Shown: piece by piece, positions 26,413 to 34,364 of the stretch | How the letters are laid out: each line of letters begins with the position of its first letter | Numbering within the stretch: the first letter of the stretch is position 1 | Assembly: GCF_002532045.1 (NCBI RefSeq) | Contig: NZ_NWTG01000003.1 | Span: forward strand, 434,001 to 498,000 | From: Bradyrhizobium sp. C9 | GTDB lineage: Bacteria > Pseudomonadota > Alphaproteobacteria > Rhizobiales > Xanthobacteraceae | Direction of reading: 5' to 3' | DNA: 64,000 nt | Made by a program: the position numbers and the translations under genes | The notes under the pieces: generated by a model | Seen by the model: the letters and a program-made list of their open reading frames with translations, nothing else | Told to the model about the DNA's origin: nothing | Database searches by the model: none

Positions 26413-27140
26413 TTGCCCGTGATGTAGCCGGGGATCGCGACATAGCGCTCGAGGAAGCGCATCGCGGTGACCACGACGAAATTGAGAAGAAGGTAGAGCA
26501 CGGTTGCCGCGGTGAACGCCTCGAACACCTGGAACGAGAACTCCTGCATCGAGCGCGCCTCGCCGGTCAATTCGATCAGACCGATGGTGATGGCGACCGC
26601 GCTGTTCTTGATGGTGTTGAGGAACTCGGAGGTCAGCGGCGGCAGGATGATGCGGAACGCCATCGGCAGCAGCACGTAGCGATAGGTCTGCACCGTGGTG
26701 AGGCCGAGCGCGGTCGAGGCCTGCTTCTGGCCGCGTGGCAGCGAGCCGATGCCGGCCTGCAACTGCACGGCGACACGCGCCGACATGAAGAGGCCGACGC
26801 CGACCGCGGCAGTCCAGAACGGCGCGTTCGGCAACTGCTTCAGCCACAGCCCGGCGGATTTCGGCAGCAGCTCGGGCAGCACGAAGAACCACAGGAACAG
26901 CTGCACCAGGAGCGGCATGTTGCGGAAGAACTCGACCCAGCAGAAGCCGATCCACGACGCCATCCGCGACGGCAGCGTGCGCAGCACGCCGATCACCGTG
27001 CCGGTGACCAGCGCGATGATCCAGGCGAGCACCGACACCTTGATGGTGACCACCAGTCCCGCCAGCAACAGGTCGAGATAGGTGCCGGTCCCCATCGGGT
27101 TCGGCTCAAGAAAGATGTGCCAGTTCCAATTGTAGTTCAC
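26409..27140 (-). CDS. Polar amino-acid ABC transporter permease, first subunit (GltJ type)
   Basis: A 243-residue permease. The N-terminal segment NWHIFLEPNPMGTGTYLDLL is characteristic of GltJ-like subunits. The helices FFRNMPLLVQLFLWFFVLPE and the EAA loop (VQLQAGIGSLPRGQKQASTALG region, then YVLLPMAFRIILPPLTSE) follow. It precedes and overlaps the second permease gene. The binding-protein gene lies upstream across a 167-base gap that holds a strong hairpin, so the permease level is probably set lower than the binding-protein level. Confidence 0.95.
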   Translation of the reverse strand: MNYNWNWHIFLEPNPMGTGTYLDLLLAGLVVTIKVSVLAWIIALVTGTVIGVLRTLPSRMASWIGFCWVEFFRNMPLLVQLFLWFFVLPELLPKSAGLWLKQLPNAPFWTAAVGVGLFMSARVAVQLQAGIGSLPRGQKQASTALGLTTVQTYRYVLLPMAFRIILPPLTSEFLNTIKNSAVAITIGLIELTGEARSMQEFSFQVFEAFTAATVLYLLLNFVVVTAMRFLERYVAIPGYITGK

Positions 27141-27202
27141 GGGTCCCCCGCGCTCTCGCGCCGATCACGCATTACGCCGACATCACGCGCGGCGTCTATG
27201 CA

Positions 27203-27240
27203 AATGTCCGGCCATTTTCCTCCAAAAATGGCCGGACATT
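27203..27240 (-). promoter_or_regulatory. Perfect 16-bp hairpin between binding-protein and permease genes
   Basis: AATGTCCGGCCATTTT at 27203-27218 is the exact inverted copy of AAAATGGCCGGACATT at 27225-27240, with a six-base loop. It lies 68 bases after the binding-protein stop and has no run of T behind it. It therefore probably stabilises the upstream mRNA or partly reduces read-through, as in other binding-protein operons (inferred). Confidence 0.7.
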
Positions 27241-27307
27241 CCTAGTCCTCTGGTCCCTCACGGTGAGGAGGCGCATTGCGCCGCCCGAACCATGAGGGCT
27301 CAGCAGC

Positions 27308-28219
27308 TTACTTGTATGAATCTGGATCCGGCGAGTCCGAGGGCTTGGCGAACTCGTGCTTCAGCTCCGGCCCGAGCTCGACATTGAGGGTCAGGCCCTT
27401 CGGCGGAATCTTCTGCATGAACCACTTGTCGTAGATCTTCTCGCCTTCGCCGCTGGTGTAGAGCGCGGCGGTGGCGGCGTCGACGACCTTCTTGAACGGC
27501 GCGTCATCCTTGCGCAGCATGATGCCGTAGGGCTCCGGCTTGGAGAACGCATCCTTCGAGATCACATAGTCGCCCGGCGACTTCGAGCCGGCGACGAGGC
27601 TCGCGAGCAGGATGTCGTCCATCACGAAGGCGACCGCGCGGTCGGTCTCGACCATCAGGAAGGCTTCGGCATGGTCCTTGGCCGGGATGATGTTGGCGCC
27701 GAGGCCGCGCGCGACATTGGCCTCGGTGAGCTGCTTGATGTTGGTGGTGCCGGCGGTCGAAACCACGGTCTTGCCCTTGAGGTCGTCGATCGACTTCAAC
27801 CCGCTCGACTTCTTGAAGACGTAGCGGCTGGCGGTCAGAAAATGGGTGTTGGTGAACCAGACCTGCTTCTGGCGCTCGGCATTGTTGGTGGTCGAGCCGC
27901 ATTCGAGGTCGACAGTGCCGTTGGCCATCAGCGGGATGCGCGTCGCCGAGGTCACCGGGTTGAGCTTGACCTCGAGCTTGTCGAGCTTCAGCTCCTTCTT
28001 GATGGCATCGACGATCTTGTAGCAGATGTCCATCGCATAACCGACGGGCTTCTGGTTGTCGTCGAGATAGGAGAACGGGATCGAGGAATCGCGGAAGCCG
28101 AGCGTGATCGCGCCGGTTTCCTTGATGTTCTTCAGCGTCCCGGTCAGCTCCTCGGCCTGCGCCTGGCTCACGCCGAGGGCGGCGGCGAGCGCGAAGCCGA
28201 TGAGATATTTGGATGTCAT
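27308..28219 (-). CDS. Amino-acid ABC transporter periplasmic binding protein (GltI/AatJ type)
   Basis: A 303-residue family 3 solute-binding protein with a signal peptide (residues 1-22, ending SQAQA). Motifs are ETGAITLGFRDSSIPFSYLD, VGYAMDICYKIVDAI, VDLECGSTTNNAERQKQV and VVSTAGTTNIKQLTE. These match glutamate/aspartate-binding GltI/AatJ proteins rather than general amino-acid binders. It is the first gene of the transporter operon (binding protein, permease, permease, ATPase). Dicarboxylic amino acids are the best guess for the ligand. Confidence 0.95.
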   Translation of the reverse strand: MTSKYLIGFALAAALGVSQAQAEELTGTLKNIKETGAITLGFRDSSIPFSYLDDNQKPVGYAMDICYKIVDAIKKELKLDKLEVKLNPVTSATRIPLMANGTVDLECGSTTNNAERQKQVWFTNTHFLTASRYVFKKSSGLKSIDDLKGKTVVSTAGTTNIKQLTEANVARGLGANIIPAKDHAEAFLMVETDRAVAFVMDDILLASLVAGSKSPGDYVISKDAFSKPEPYGIMLRKDDAPFKKVVDAATAALYTSGEGEKIYDKWFMQKIPPKGLTLNVELGPELKHEFAKPSDSPDPDSYK

Positions 28220-28247
28220 ACGTCTACTCCTTCGTGGAAACGTCGAT

Positions 28248-29111
28248 TTACTGCGTGAGAATGTCGGCGAGGACGGGTGCGATATAGCGGCGAAACTGCT
28301 CCGGATTCTCGCTCATCGGAAAATGACCGAGCCTTTCCATGATCGTGACGCTGGCGCCCCCTATTGCCGCTGCCGTCCGCCTCGTGTCCTCAGGCGTGCA
28401 GGAGAAATCATACTCGCCCGTGAGGAGATAGAGCCTGCATACTTTAGTATCGATTGACGCGACCCGGCCGCGCAGGTCGCCGTCGACACGGTAGAAATAC
28501 AGGTCGCCCTTGAACACGCCGGGGCCGCCCTGCTTGTAGGCCCACAGCGTTTCCATCCGCGCAGGCGCCGGGCTCTGCGGCGCAATCAGCCCCGACACCA
28601 GCGCGGCGCAAACCTCGCCACCGTGAACGTCGGGGCGGTTCAGCCAGTCGGTGTCATACCACGGCGCCTGGAAATCGGCCGCCTCCAGCCCGATCAGCGC
28701 GCGGAACTCGGCGGCATGTTCGATCGCAAGGTTGAGCACGATGCGGCCGCCGATCGAGCAGCCCATCACGACAGGCTTCTCCAGCCGCAATGCGCGGCAG
28801 AAGGCGCGGATGGTCTCGGTGTAGCGCGCGGTGGTGAGTTGGTATTCATCGCCGGCCCAGCTTTTCGGCGGATTCGACTTGCCATGCCAGGGCATATCGA
28901 AGGCAATGACGCGGAAATTTTCGGCAAATTGCGCGTCTGCGAGCAGATGCCGCCACTGCCGCGCATCTGATCCCGCGGTGTGCAGGCAGACCAGCGGAAT
29001 GCCCTTGCCGTTCTCCTCGAAGTAGATGCGGTGCAGCTCGCCGCCGATCTCGACGTGAACGTAGCGGCCGACCATCGGCTCGATATGGCCGTTCGTGAGC
29101 GTGCCGCTCAT
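28248..29111 (-). CDS. Alpha/beta-hydrolase fold protein
   Basis: A 287-residue alpha/beta hydrolase. It shows LVCLHTAGSDARQW (oxyanion region), FDMPWHGKS, the nucleophile elbow VMGCSIGGRI with the Ser, LLTGEYDFSCTPED carrying the acid residue, and the catalytic His in ERLGHFPMSENPE. The start ATG at 29111 overlaps the stop of the preceding gene (ATGA), so the pair is translationally coupled. The substrate is unknown; the neighbouring TctCBA transporter suggests an ester or C-C hydrolase in carboxylate breakdown (inferred). Confidence 0.87.
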   Translation of the reverse strand: MSGTLTNGHIEPMVGRYVHVEIGGELHRIYFEENGKGIPLVCLHTAGSDARQWRHLLADAQFAENFRVIAFDMPWHGKSNPPKSWAGDEYQLTTARYTETIRAFCRALRLEKPVVMGCSIGGRIVLNLAIEHAAEFRALIGLEAADFQAPWYDTDWLNRPDVHGGEVCAALVSGLIAPQSPAPARMETLWAYKQGGPGVFKGDLYFYRVDGDLRGRVASIDTKVCRLYLLTGEYDFSCTPEDTRRTAAAIGGASVTIMERLGHFPMSENPEQFRRYIAPVLADILTQ

Positions 29112-29524
29112 GCTACGGCCGCCGCAAAATGCTGTCGCGGCAGCGCCAGCAGGTCCTTGAAGTATTGCAGGTGCGCCATGAAGGGATGCAGATCGCCTTC
29201 CAGCACCGCCTCGCCGCGCTTGGTCAGCGCCAGGAGATCGTGCCAGCCGGGTTTCGGCTCTGCCTGCCAATAGGCCGCCCAGGCCTGCGGCGTCGCGCGA
29301 TAGGCAAAGCGCCACGAGCGCATCAGGACCGGCGAAGGCACGAACTCGACGATGCGCCCGGCGCGGATCGCGGCATGAAACGGCCGCGCCATCGGGCCGA
29401 GCAGGCAGTCGCAATCGAGCAGCCGCCCGCGCGAGACCAAGAAAGGCGCCTGGTCGAGCAATGCGGGAATGCCGGCAAACGCCGTCGTCACAGCGTCGTC
29501 GGTGGCGTCGGGCGATAGCATCAT
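29108..29524 (-). CDS. Small protein coupled to the alpha/beta hydrolase, possibly SCP2-like
   Basis: From the ATG at 29524 the product has 138 residues; the longer frame to 29821 is Arg-rich and unlikely. The segment GRIVEFVPSPVLMRSWRFAYRATPQAWAAYW (read in pieces) followed by KPGWHDLLALTKRGEAVLEG and HPFMAHLQYFKDLLALPR looks like an SCP2-type or related lipid/acyl-binding fold, but I am not sure. There is no signal peptide. Coupling by a 4-base overlap to the hydrolase points to a shared pathway, perhaps substrate presentation. Confidence 0.6.
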   Translation of the reverse strand: MMLSPDATDDAVTTAFAGIPALLDQAPFLVSRGRLLDCDCLLGPMARPFHAAIRAGRIVEFVPSPVLMRSWRFAYRATPQAWAAYWQAEPKPGWHDLLALTKRGEAVLEGDLHPFMAHLQYFKDLLALPRQHFAAAVA

Positions 29525-29916
29525 CTGGCGGGGAGGTTTTCCTGCGGCGGACGCCCCATGATGACCGGAAGGGCGCCATCCCGCAAGGCGCCGATGCCCT
29601 TGGGTTCCCCGGATTATACGCTTGACCAAACGCGGCTTGCCGGTCAGGGCGCGGGGCGGCGCCCCCCTCCTCGCACGCTGCCGGGAGCTGCCAATAGCTG
29701 CCAATCCGTCAGACCAAAGGCCGATTGAATTCCGCGGCTCGGCAGGTTGCGCCAGACCGCGACAGGCCAATTGTCGCAGCCGGCGCCTTCGCTCTTCCGT
29801 TGCCCGCCGCGTTCTGTCCAATGCGCTCTTACGTCCCTGCGACGACAGGGACGATCATTGCCAACACCGAACAAGACTTGGCCGCGATCGAACGCGGCCG
29901 CACGGGAGAAATCGAG
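29525..29916. other. Divergent intergenic region before the TctC gene, no gene seen
   Basis: This 392-base gap lies between the hydrolase pair (minus) and TctC (plus). It has a GGCGCGGGGCGGCGCCCCCC-like GC-rich stretch near 29650 and two direct copies of AGCTGCCAAT near 29690-29705. Open frames across it look like shadows. It probably holds both promoters. Confidence 0.45.
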
Positions 29917-30885
29917 ATGTCGCACCGCAATTCCTGGATGGTCCTGCTCGCCGCCGCCGGCATGCTGCTGTCAACGGCGGCGCAGGCGCAGGAGTATCCG
30001 ACCAAGCCGATCACGCTGATCGTGCCATGGCCGGCGGGCGGCTCGACCGATATCTCGATGCGCGCGATCGCCGAGAGCGCCTCGAAGGTGCTGGGCCAGC
30101 CGATCGCGGTCGACAACAAGGCGGGCGGCGGCGGCACCGTGGGCCCCGCGACCATGGCGGCCGGCGCCAAGCCCGACGGCTACACCATCGCGCAGATTCC
30201 GATCACCGTGTTCCGCCTGCCGTTGATGCAGGAGGTGTCGTGGGATCCGGCGAAGGATTTCTCCTACATCGTCCACCTCACCGGCTACACCTTCGGCGTC
30301 ACCACCAATGCAGAGTCGCAGTTCAAGACCTGGCAGGACGTGGTCGATTTCGCCAAGAAGAATCCCGGTAAGGTGACCTACGCGACGCCGGGCACCGGCA
30401 CCTCGCTGCATATCGGCATGGAGCAGATCGCCTTGATGGCCGGCGGGATCAAGCTGACGCAGGTGCCGTTCAAGGGCGGCGCCGAGACCAACGCCGCGGT
30501 GCTCGGCCAGCACACCATGCTGCAGGCCGATTCCACCGGCTGGCGGCCGCTGGTCGACGCCGGCAAGCTCCGCCTGTTGATGGTGTGGACCGGCACGCGC
30601 TCGCCGAACTATCCCGACGTGCCGACGCTCAAGGAGCTCGGCTATCCCATGATCTATGACTCGCCGTTCGGCATCGCCGGCCCCAAGGGCATGGATCCCA
30701 AGATCGTCGCCAAGCTGCACGACGCCTTCAAGAAGGCGATCGAGGATCCGGCCGTGATCGCAACACTGGCCAAATACGACATGGTGCCGAACTACAAGAA
30801 CACCGAGGACTACAGGAAGTTCGTGGTCGAGGTCACCGAGTCCGAACGCAAGGTGATCGACACGCTCGGGCTGACGAAGAAGTAA
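29917..30885 (+). CDS. TctC/Bug-family tripartite transporter binding protein
   Basis: A 322-residue periplasmic binding protein with a signal peptide (hydrophobic residues 8-22, then AQAQEYP). Bug motifs are LIVPWPAGGSTDISMRAIAE, VDNKAGGGGTVGPATMA, KPDGYTIAQIP, YATPGTGTSLHIGMEQIA and VPFKGGAETNAAVLGQ. Unlike the gene at 17879 it is followed by TctB and TctA genes, so it belongs to a complete TTT transporter. GGGAGA precedes the ATG. The ligand is a carboxylate of unknown identity. Confidence 0.92.
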   Translation: MSHRNSWMVLLAAAGMLLSTAAQAQEYPTKPITLIVPWPAGGSTDISMRAIAESASKVLGQPIAVDNKAGGGGTVGPATMAAGAKPDGYTIAQIPITVFRLPLMQEVSWDPAKDFSYIVHLTGYTFGVTTNAESQFKTWQDVVDFAKKNPGKVTYATPGTGTSLHIGMEQIALMAGGIKLTQVPFKGGAETNAAVLGQHTMLQADSTGWRPLVDAGKLRLLMVWTGTRSPNYPDVPTLKELGYPMIYDSPFGIAGPKGMDPKIVAKLHDAFKKAIEDPAVIATLAKYDMVPNYKNTEDYRKFVVEVTESERKVIDTLGLTKK

Positions 30886-30924
30886 GAGACAATGACACAG
30901 AACTGAGCTCACCACGAGCGAGAG

Positions 30925-31058
30925 CGTCATCCCGAGGTGCGAGCCGCCCTTGCGGCTCGCCTCGAAGGATGGACACGGGCACCGTCGCCCTTCGAGGGCG
31001 TCGCTGCGCGTCGCCACCTCCAGCGACAACGGCAAAGCCGTTGCGCGGGGGTGACGGT
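30925..31058. repeat. Family A palindromic element, copy 4, inside the tct operon
   Basis: CGTCATCCCGAGGTGCGAGC ... GCCTCGAAGGATGGACACGG ... CCCTTCGAGGGCGTCGCTGC, with a divergent right arm CAACGGCAAAGCCGTTGCGC then GGGGGTGACGG. It fills most of the 194 bases between tctC and tctB, so it lies within a probable operon. Confidence 0.75.
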
Positions 31059-31079
31059 GAACTAAGAGCGAGGCTTGCC

Positions 31080-31565
31080 ATGAACAACAACACCAACGTC
31101 AAACTCCGCCTCAACAACTCCGAGCTCTGGGGCGGCCTGATCGGGCTTTCGCTCGGCGGCTTCGTGATCTGGTCGGGGCTCAAGCTCAAGCTCGGCACCA
31201 TCAACGATCCCGGCTCCGGCTACGTGCTGTTCTACACCGGCATCCTGATGTGCGTGTTCGCGATCTCGATCATCCTCGCCGCGATCACCGAGGGCGGCCC
31301 GACCTTCGCCTCGCGCTGGGAGAATGCGCGCTGGGGCAAGCCGGTCCTCGTCATCGTCTGCCTCGCCGCGTTCGCCTTTGCGCTGGAGCCGCTGGGCTTC
31401 CTGCTGTCGGCGATCCCGCTGATGCTGTTGCTATTGCGCGTGATCGATCCGGTGCGCTGGTCGCTGGCGATCCCGCTGTCCATCCTAGCCCCGCTCGGGA
31501 TGTGGTGGGTGCTGAAGCACCTGCTCGCGATCCAGCTGCCGAGCGGCATGTTCGAGATCGGTTGA
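31080..31565 (+). CDS. TctB-family small membrane subunit of tripartite tricarboxylate transporter
   Basis: A 161-residue protein with four hydrophobic helices, typical of TctB: LWGGLIGLSLGGFVIWSGLK, GYVLFYTGILMCVFAISIIL, VIVCLAAFAFALEPLGFLLS and WSLAIPLSILAPLGMWWVL. The ATG at 31080 follows the repeat by about 20 bases and has GCGAGG before it. The TctA gene starts six bases after its stop. Together with TctC it forms a proton- or sodium-driven carboxylate importer. Confidence 0.87.
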   Translation: MNNNTNVKLRLNNSELWGGLIGLSLGGFVIWSGLKLKLGTINDPGSGYVLFYTGILMCVFAISIILAAITEGGPTFASRWENARWGKPVLVIVCLAAFAFALEPLGFLLSAIPLMLLLLRVIDPVRWSLAIPLSILAPLGMWWVLKHLLAIQLPSGMFEIG

Positions 31566-31571
31566 GCGCTC

Positions 31572-33080
31572 ATGGATACTCTCGTCAATGTCGCCCACGG
31601 CCTCGGCGTCGCGTTGCTGCCGGTCAATCTGCTTTATTGCTTCATCGGCGTCTTCATCGGCACGCTGGTCGGCGTGCTGCCCGGCATCGGCCCGATCTCG
31701 GCGATGTCGCTGCTGCTGCCCGTCACGCTGTCAGGCACGCCGGAGTCCGGCATCATCATGATGGCCGGCATCTACTACGGCTCGATGTATGGCGGCTCGA
31801 CCACGTCGATCCTGGTCAACATTCCCGGCGAAGCCGCCTCCGTCGTCACCTGCATCGACGGCCACCAGATGGCCAAGCAGGGCCGCGCCGGCCCCGCGCT
31901 CGGCATCTCCGCATTCGGCTCGTTCATCGCCGGCACCTTCTCGCTGGTCGCCCTGATGCTGGTCGCGCCCTCGCTCGCCAGCGTCGCGATCGCGTTCGGC
32001 CCCGCCGAATATTTCAGCCTGATGGTGCTCGGCCTCGTCGTGCTGACCTTCCTGACGCAAGGCTCGATGGCCAAGGCGCTGCTGATGGCCTGCATCGGCG
32101 TCGTGCTCGGCCTGGTCGGGCTCGACAGCATCACCGCGCAGCCGCGACTGACCTTCGGCCGCATCGAGCTGATCGACGGCATCGGCCTCGTGCCTGTCGT
32201 GATGGGCCTGTTCGGCGTCGCCGAGGTGCTGCTCAACACCGAGCAGGCGATCAAGCGCGACATCATCAAGACGAAGATCACCCAGCTGCTGCCGAGCAGG
32301 GAGGACTGGAAGGCCAGCAGCGGACCGGTGGCACGCGGCACCGTGCTCGGCTTCTTCCTCGGCATCCTGCCCGGCGGCGGCGCCGTGGTGGCGTCGTTCG
32401 CGTCCTATGCGCTGGAGAAGCGGCTCTCGAAGCATCCGGAGCGCTTCGGCCATGGCGCGATCGAGGGAGTCGCGGGGCCGGAATCGGCCAACAATTCCGC
32501 CGCCGGCGGCGCCTTCATTCCGCTGATGACGCTCGGCATCCCGCCGAACGTGGTGATGGCGCTCTTGCTCGGCGCCTTCGTGATCCACGGCCTGCAGCCG
32601 GGACCATTGATGATCTCGCAGAACCCGACGCTGTTCTGGGGCATCGTCGCCAGCATGTATATCGGCAACCTGATGCTGCTGGTGCTCAACCTGCCGATGA
32701 TCGGCATGTGGGTGCAGCTGCTGCGGCTGCCCTACAACGTGCTGTTCCCGCTGATCATCCTGTTCACGATCATCGGCGTCTACTGCTCCAGCAACAACGT
32801 GTTCGACGTCCACGTCATGATCGCGTTCGGCGTGATCGGCTATTTCATGCGCAAGCTCGGCTACGAGCCGGCGCCGCTGGTGCTGGCCTTCGTGCTCGGG
32901 CCGATGCTGGAGAACAATCTGCGCAAGTCGCTGATCCTGTCGCAGGGCGACCTCATGACCTTTGTGGAGCGGCCGATCTCGGCGATCTGCCTCGCCTTCG
33001 CGCTGGTGCTGCTGGTCGGCCCGCTGCTGCCGTCGCTGCGCAGGAAGCGCGAGCTGGTGGCGCTGGATGAGGGGGCGTAG
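31572..33080 (+). CDS. TctA-family large membrane subunit of tripartite tricarboxylate transporter
   Basis: A 502-residue transporter with about 11 helices. The TctA hallmarks are GTLVGVLPGIGPISAMSLLL, YYGSMYGGSTTSILVNIPGE, LGFFLGILPGGGAVVASFAS and GPESANNSAAGGAFIPLMTL; the duplicated GxxPGxG loops are both present. It forms the transport core with TctB. A family B repeat after the stop probably ends the operon. Confidence 0.95.
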   Translation: MDTLVNVAHGLGVALLPVNLLYCFIGVFIGTLVGVLPGIGPISAMSLLLPVTLSGTPESGIIMMAGIYYGSMYGGSTTSILVNIPGEAASVVTCIDGHQMAKQGRAGPALGISAFGSFIAGTFSLVALMLVAPSLASVAIAFGPAEYFSLMVLGLVVLTFLTQGSMAKALLMACIGVVLGLVGLDSITAQPRLTFGRIELIDGIGLVPVVMGLFGVAEVLLNTEQAIKRDIIKTKITQLLPSREDWKASSGPVARGTVLGFFLGILPGGGAVVASFASYALEKRLSKHPERFGHGAIEGVAGPESANNSAAGGAFIPLMTLGIPPNVVMALLLGAFVIHGLQPGPLMISQNPTLFWGIVASMYIGNLMLLVLNLPMIGMWVQLLRLPYNVLFPLIILFTIIGVYCSSNNVFDVHVMIAFGVIGYFMRKLGYEPAPLVLAFVLGPMLENNLRKSLILSQGDLMTFVERPISAICLAFALVLLVGPLLPSLRRKRELVALDEGA

Positions 33081-33114
33081 GAAGCTGTCGATCTGCTGCC
33101 GCGCGAGCAGCTAG

Positions 33115-33263
33115 CCCCCTCGCCCCGTTCTTACGGGGAGAGGGTTGGGGTGAGGGGCTGCCTCCGCGGAAACGGTGATAGCTGAGTTCGCGGAGGCTCC
33201 CCCTCACCCGCAACGCATCTGACGATGCGTTGCGGCCTCTCCCCGCGCGCGGGGAGAGGCGAA
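33115..33263. repeat. Family B palindromic element, copy after tctA
   Basis: CCCCCTCGCCCCGTTCTTAC is followed by GGGGAGAGGGTTGGGGTGAG, and the right side runs CTCCCCCTCACCCGCAACGC, then ATCTGACGATGCGTTGCGG and CCTCTCCCCGCGCGCGGGGA. Nearly the same element occurs at 61589-61740. It lies between the convergent tctA and IclR genes. Confidence 0.85.
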
Positions 33264-33271
33264 GTGGCGGC

Positions 33272-34117
33272 TTAGCCCACCTTCGTCGGACGCCCGTTCT
33301 TCGGCGCCTGGGCCATCGCGCGGGCCAGCACCTGGGCTTCTTTCTTCAGCATGTCGGCGAGTTCGCTTTCGCGGCGGCGGATGCGATCGGTGGCGGCGCC
33401 GATCGAGAGCGCGGCGACCACCTCGCCGGCATCGTCGCGGACGGGAACGCCGACGCCGCCCATGCCGGGGAATGCGGCGTCGAGCAGCACGGTGTGGCCG
33501 GCCTTGCGCGCCACCGCGATCCGCTCACGCAGGAATTTCGGCGTGATGCGCGGCGATTTCGCCAGCCGCGGCACGATCACCTCGATCACGGCCTCGATCT
33601 CGGCATCCGGCAGCCAGACCAGGAGCGCCAGCGCGCCGGCGCCGACCCCGAGCGGTCGGCGGCTGCCGATCTGCAGATAGTTCGGCTGCAGCGGATGGCT
33701 GCCGACCGAGCGCGCCAGATAGAGCGCCTCGACGCCGGAGCGCACCGACAGCAGCGCCGTGTCCGCTGAGCGCTCCGACAGCCGCAGCAGGCTCGGCTGC
33801 GCCAGTTCGGCGATGTCGACCGAACGGCGCGCGCCGACCGCCATCACCCGCGCCTCCTGGCCGAGCTCATAGGTCTTGGCGCCGGTGACGCGGCTGACGA
33901 AACCTTCCTCGATCAGCGAGTTGAGGATGCGCAGCGCGGTCGCCTTGTTCAGCGAGGTGGTGTCGGCGATGTCGGTCAGCCGCAGCGGCGAGCGCTGCGC
34001 CAGCACGCGCAGGATCGCGCAGACCTTCTGGATCGCGTTGAACTTGTCGGGTTGGCCCGGCTCCGGCGGCGGCCTCTTGCGGCTGGTCCGTGCGGTCGCA
34101 GTCGTGGAGGCGTTCAT
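33272..34117 (-). CDS. IclR-family transcriptional regulator
   Basis: A 281-residue IclR regulator with a short basic Pro-rich N-terminus. The winged helix-turn-helix follows (VCAILRVLAQRSPLRLTDIA, TSLNKATALRILNSLIEEGF), then the effector domain with VRSGVEALYLARSVGSHPLQ, RPLGVGAGALALLVWLPDAE and GVGVPVRDDAGEVVAALSIG. It lies at the end of the tctCBA unit in the opposite direction, with the MHS symporter gene upstream on the same strand. It may control the transporter, the hydrolase pair, or the symporter. Confidence 0.92.
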   Translation of the reverse strand: MNASTTATARTSRKRPPPEPGQPDKFNAIQKVCAILRVLAQRSPLRLTDIADTTSLNKATALRILNSLIEEGFVSRVTGAKTYELGQEARVMAVGARRSVDIAELAQPSLLRLSERSADTALLSVRSGVEALYLARSVGSHPLQPNYLQIGSRRPLGVGAGALALLVWLPDAEIEAVIEVIVPRLAKSPRITPKFLRERIAVARKAGHTVLLDAAFPGMGGVGVPVRDDAGEVVAALSIGAATDRIRRRESELADMLKKEAQVLARAMAQAPKNGRPTKVG

Positions 34118-34332
34118 GCCTTGGTCTTCCTTGCCTCAATTCCAAATCCTGAACCGGGCACGACGAGAGACGCGCCCGGCGGACATCATCCTAAGACGGA
34201 TGACGCGCGCCGGACATCGTATACTTTCGTCAGATGAAACTTTGATTGCGACTATCTACGCTGCTCTGCAGCAACAAGGATATTTGAATTTCGCTTTACG
34301 AAATCAATTACTCTTTGAGCGTGATCTTTTCG

Positions 34333-34353
34333 AAAAACCGCTTCGCAGTTTTT
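34333..34353 (-). terminator. Possible terminator downstream of the MHS symporter gene
   Basis: AAAAACCGC-TTC-GCAGTTTTT is an inverted repeat with one mismatch, flanked by A/T-rich sequence on both sides, 11 bases past the symporter stop. The stem is short, so this is tentative. Confidence 0.4.
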
Positions 34354-34364
34354 CGGATCCTGCT

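Noticed and set aside
29725..29916. Longer N-terminus for the TctC gene (start at 29725)
   Set aside because: It would place the signal peptide 64 residues inside the protein. The ATG at 29917 has a ribosome site and gives a normal signal peptide.
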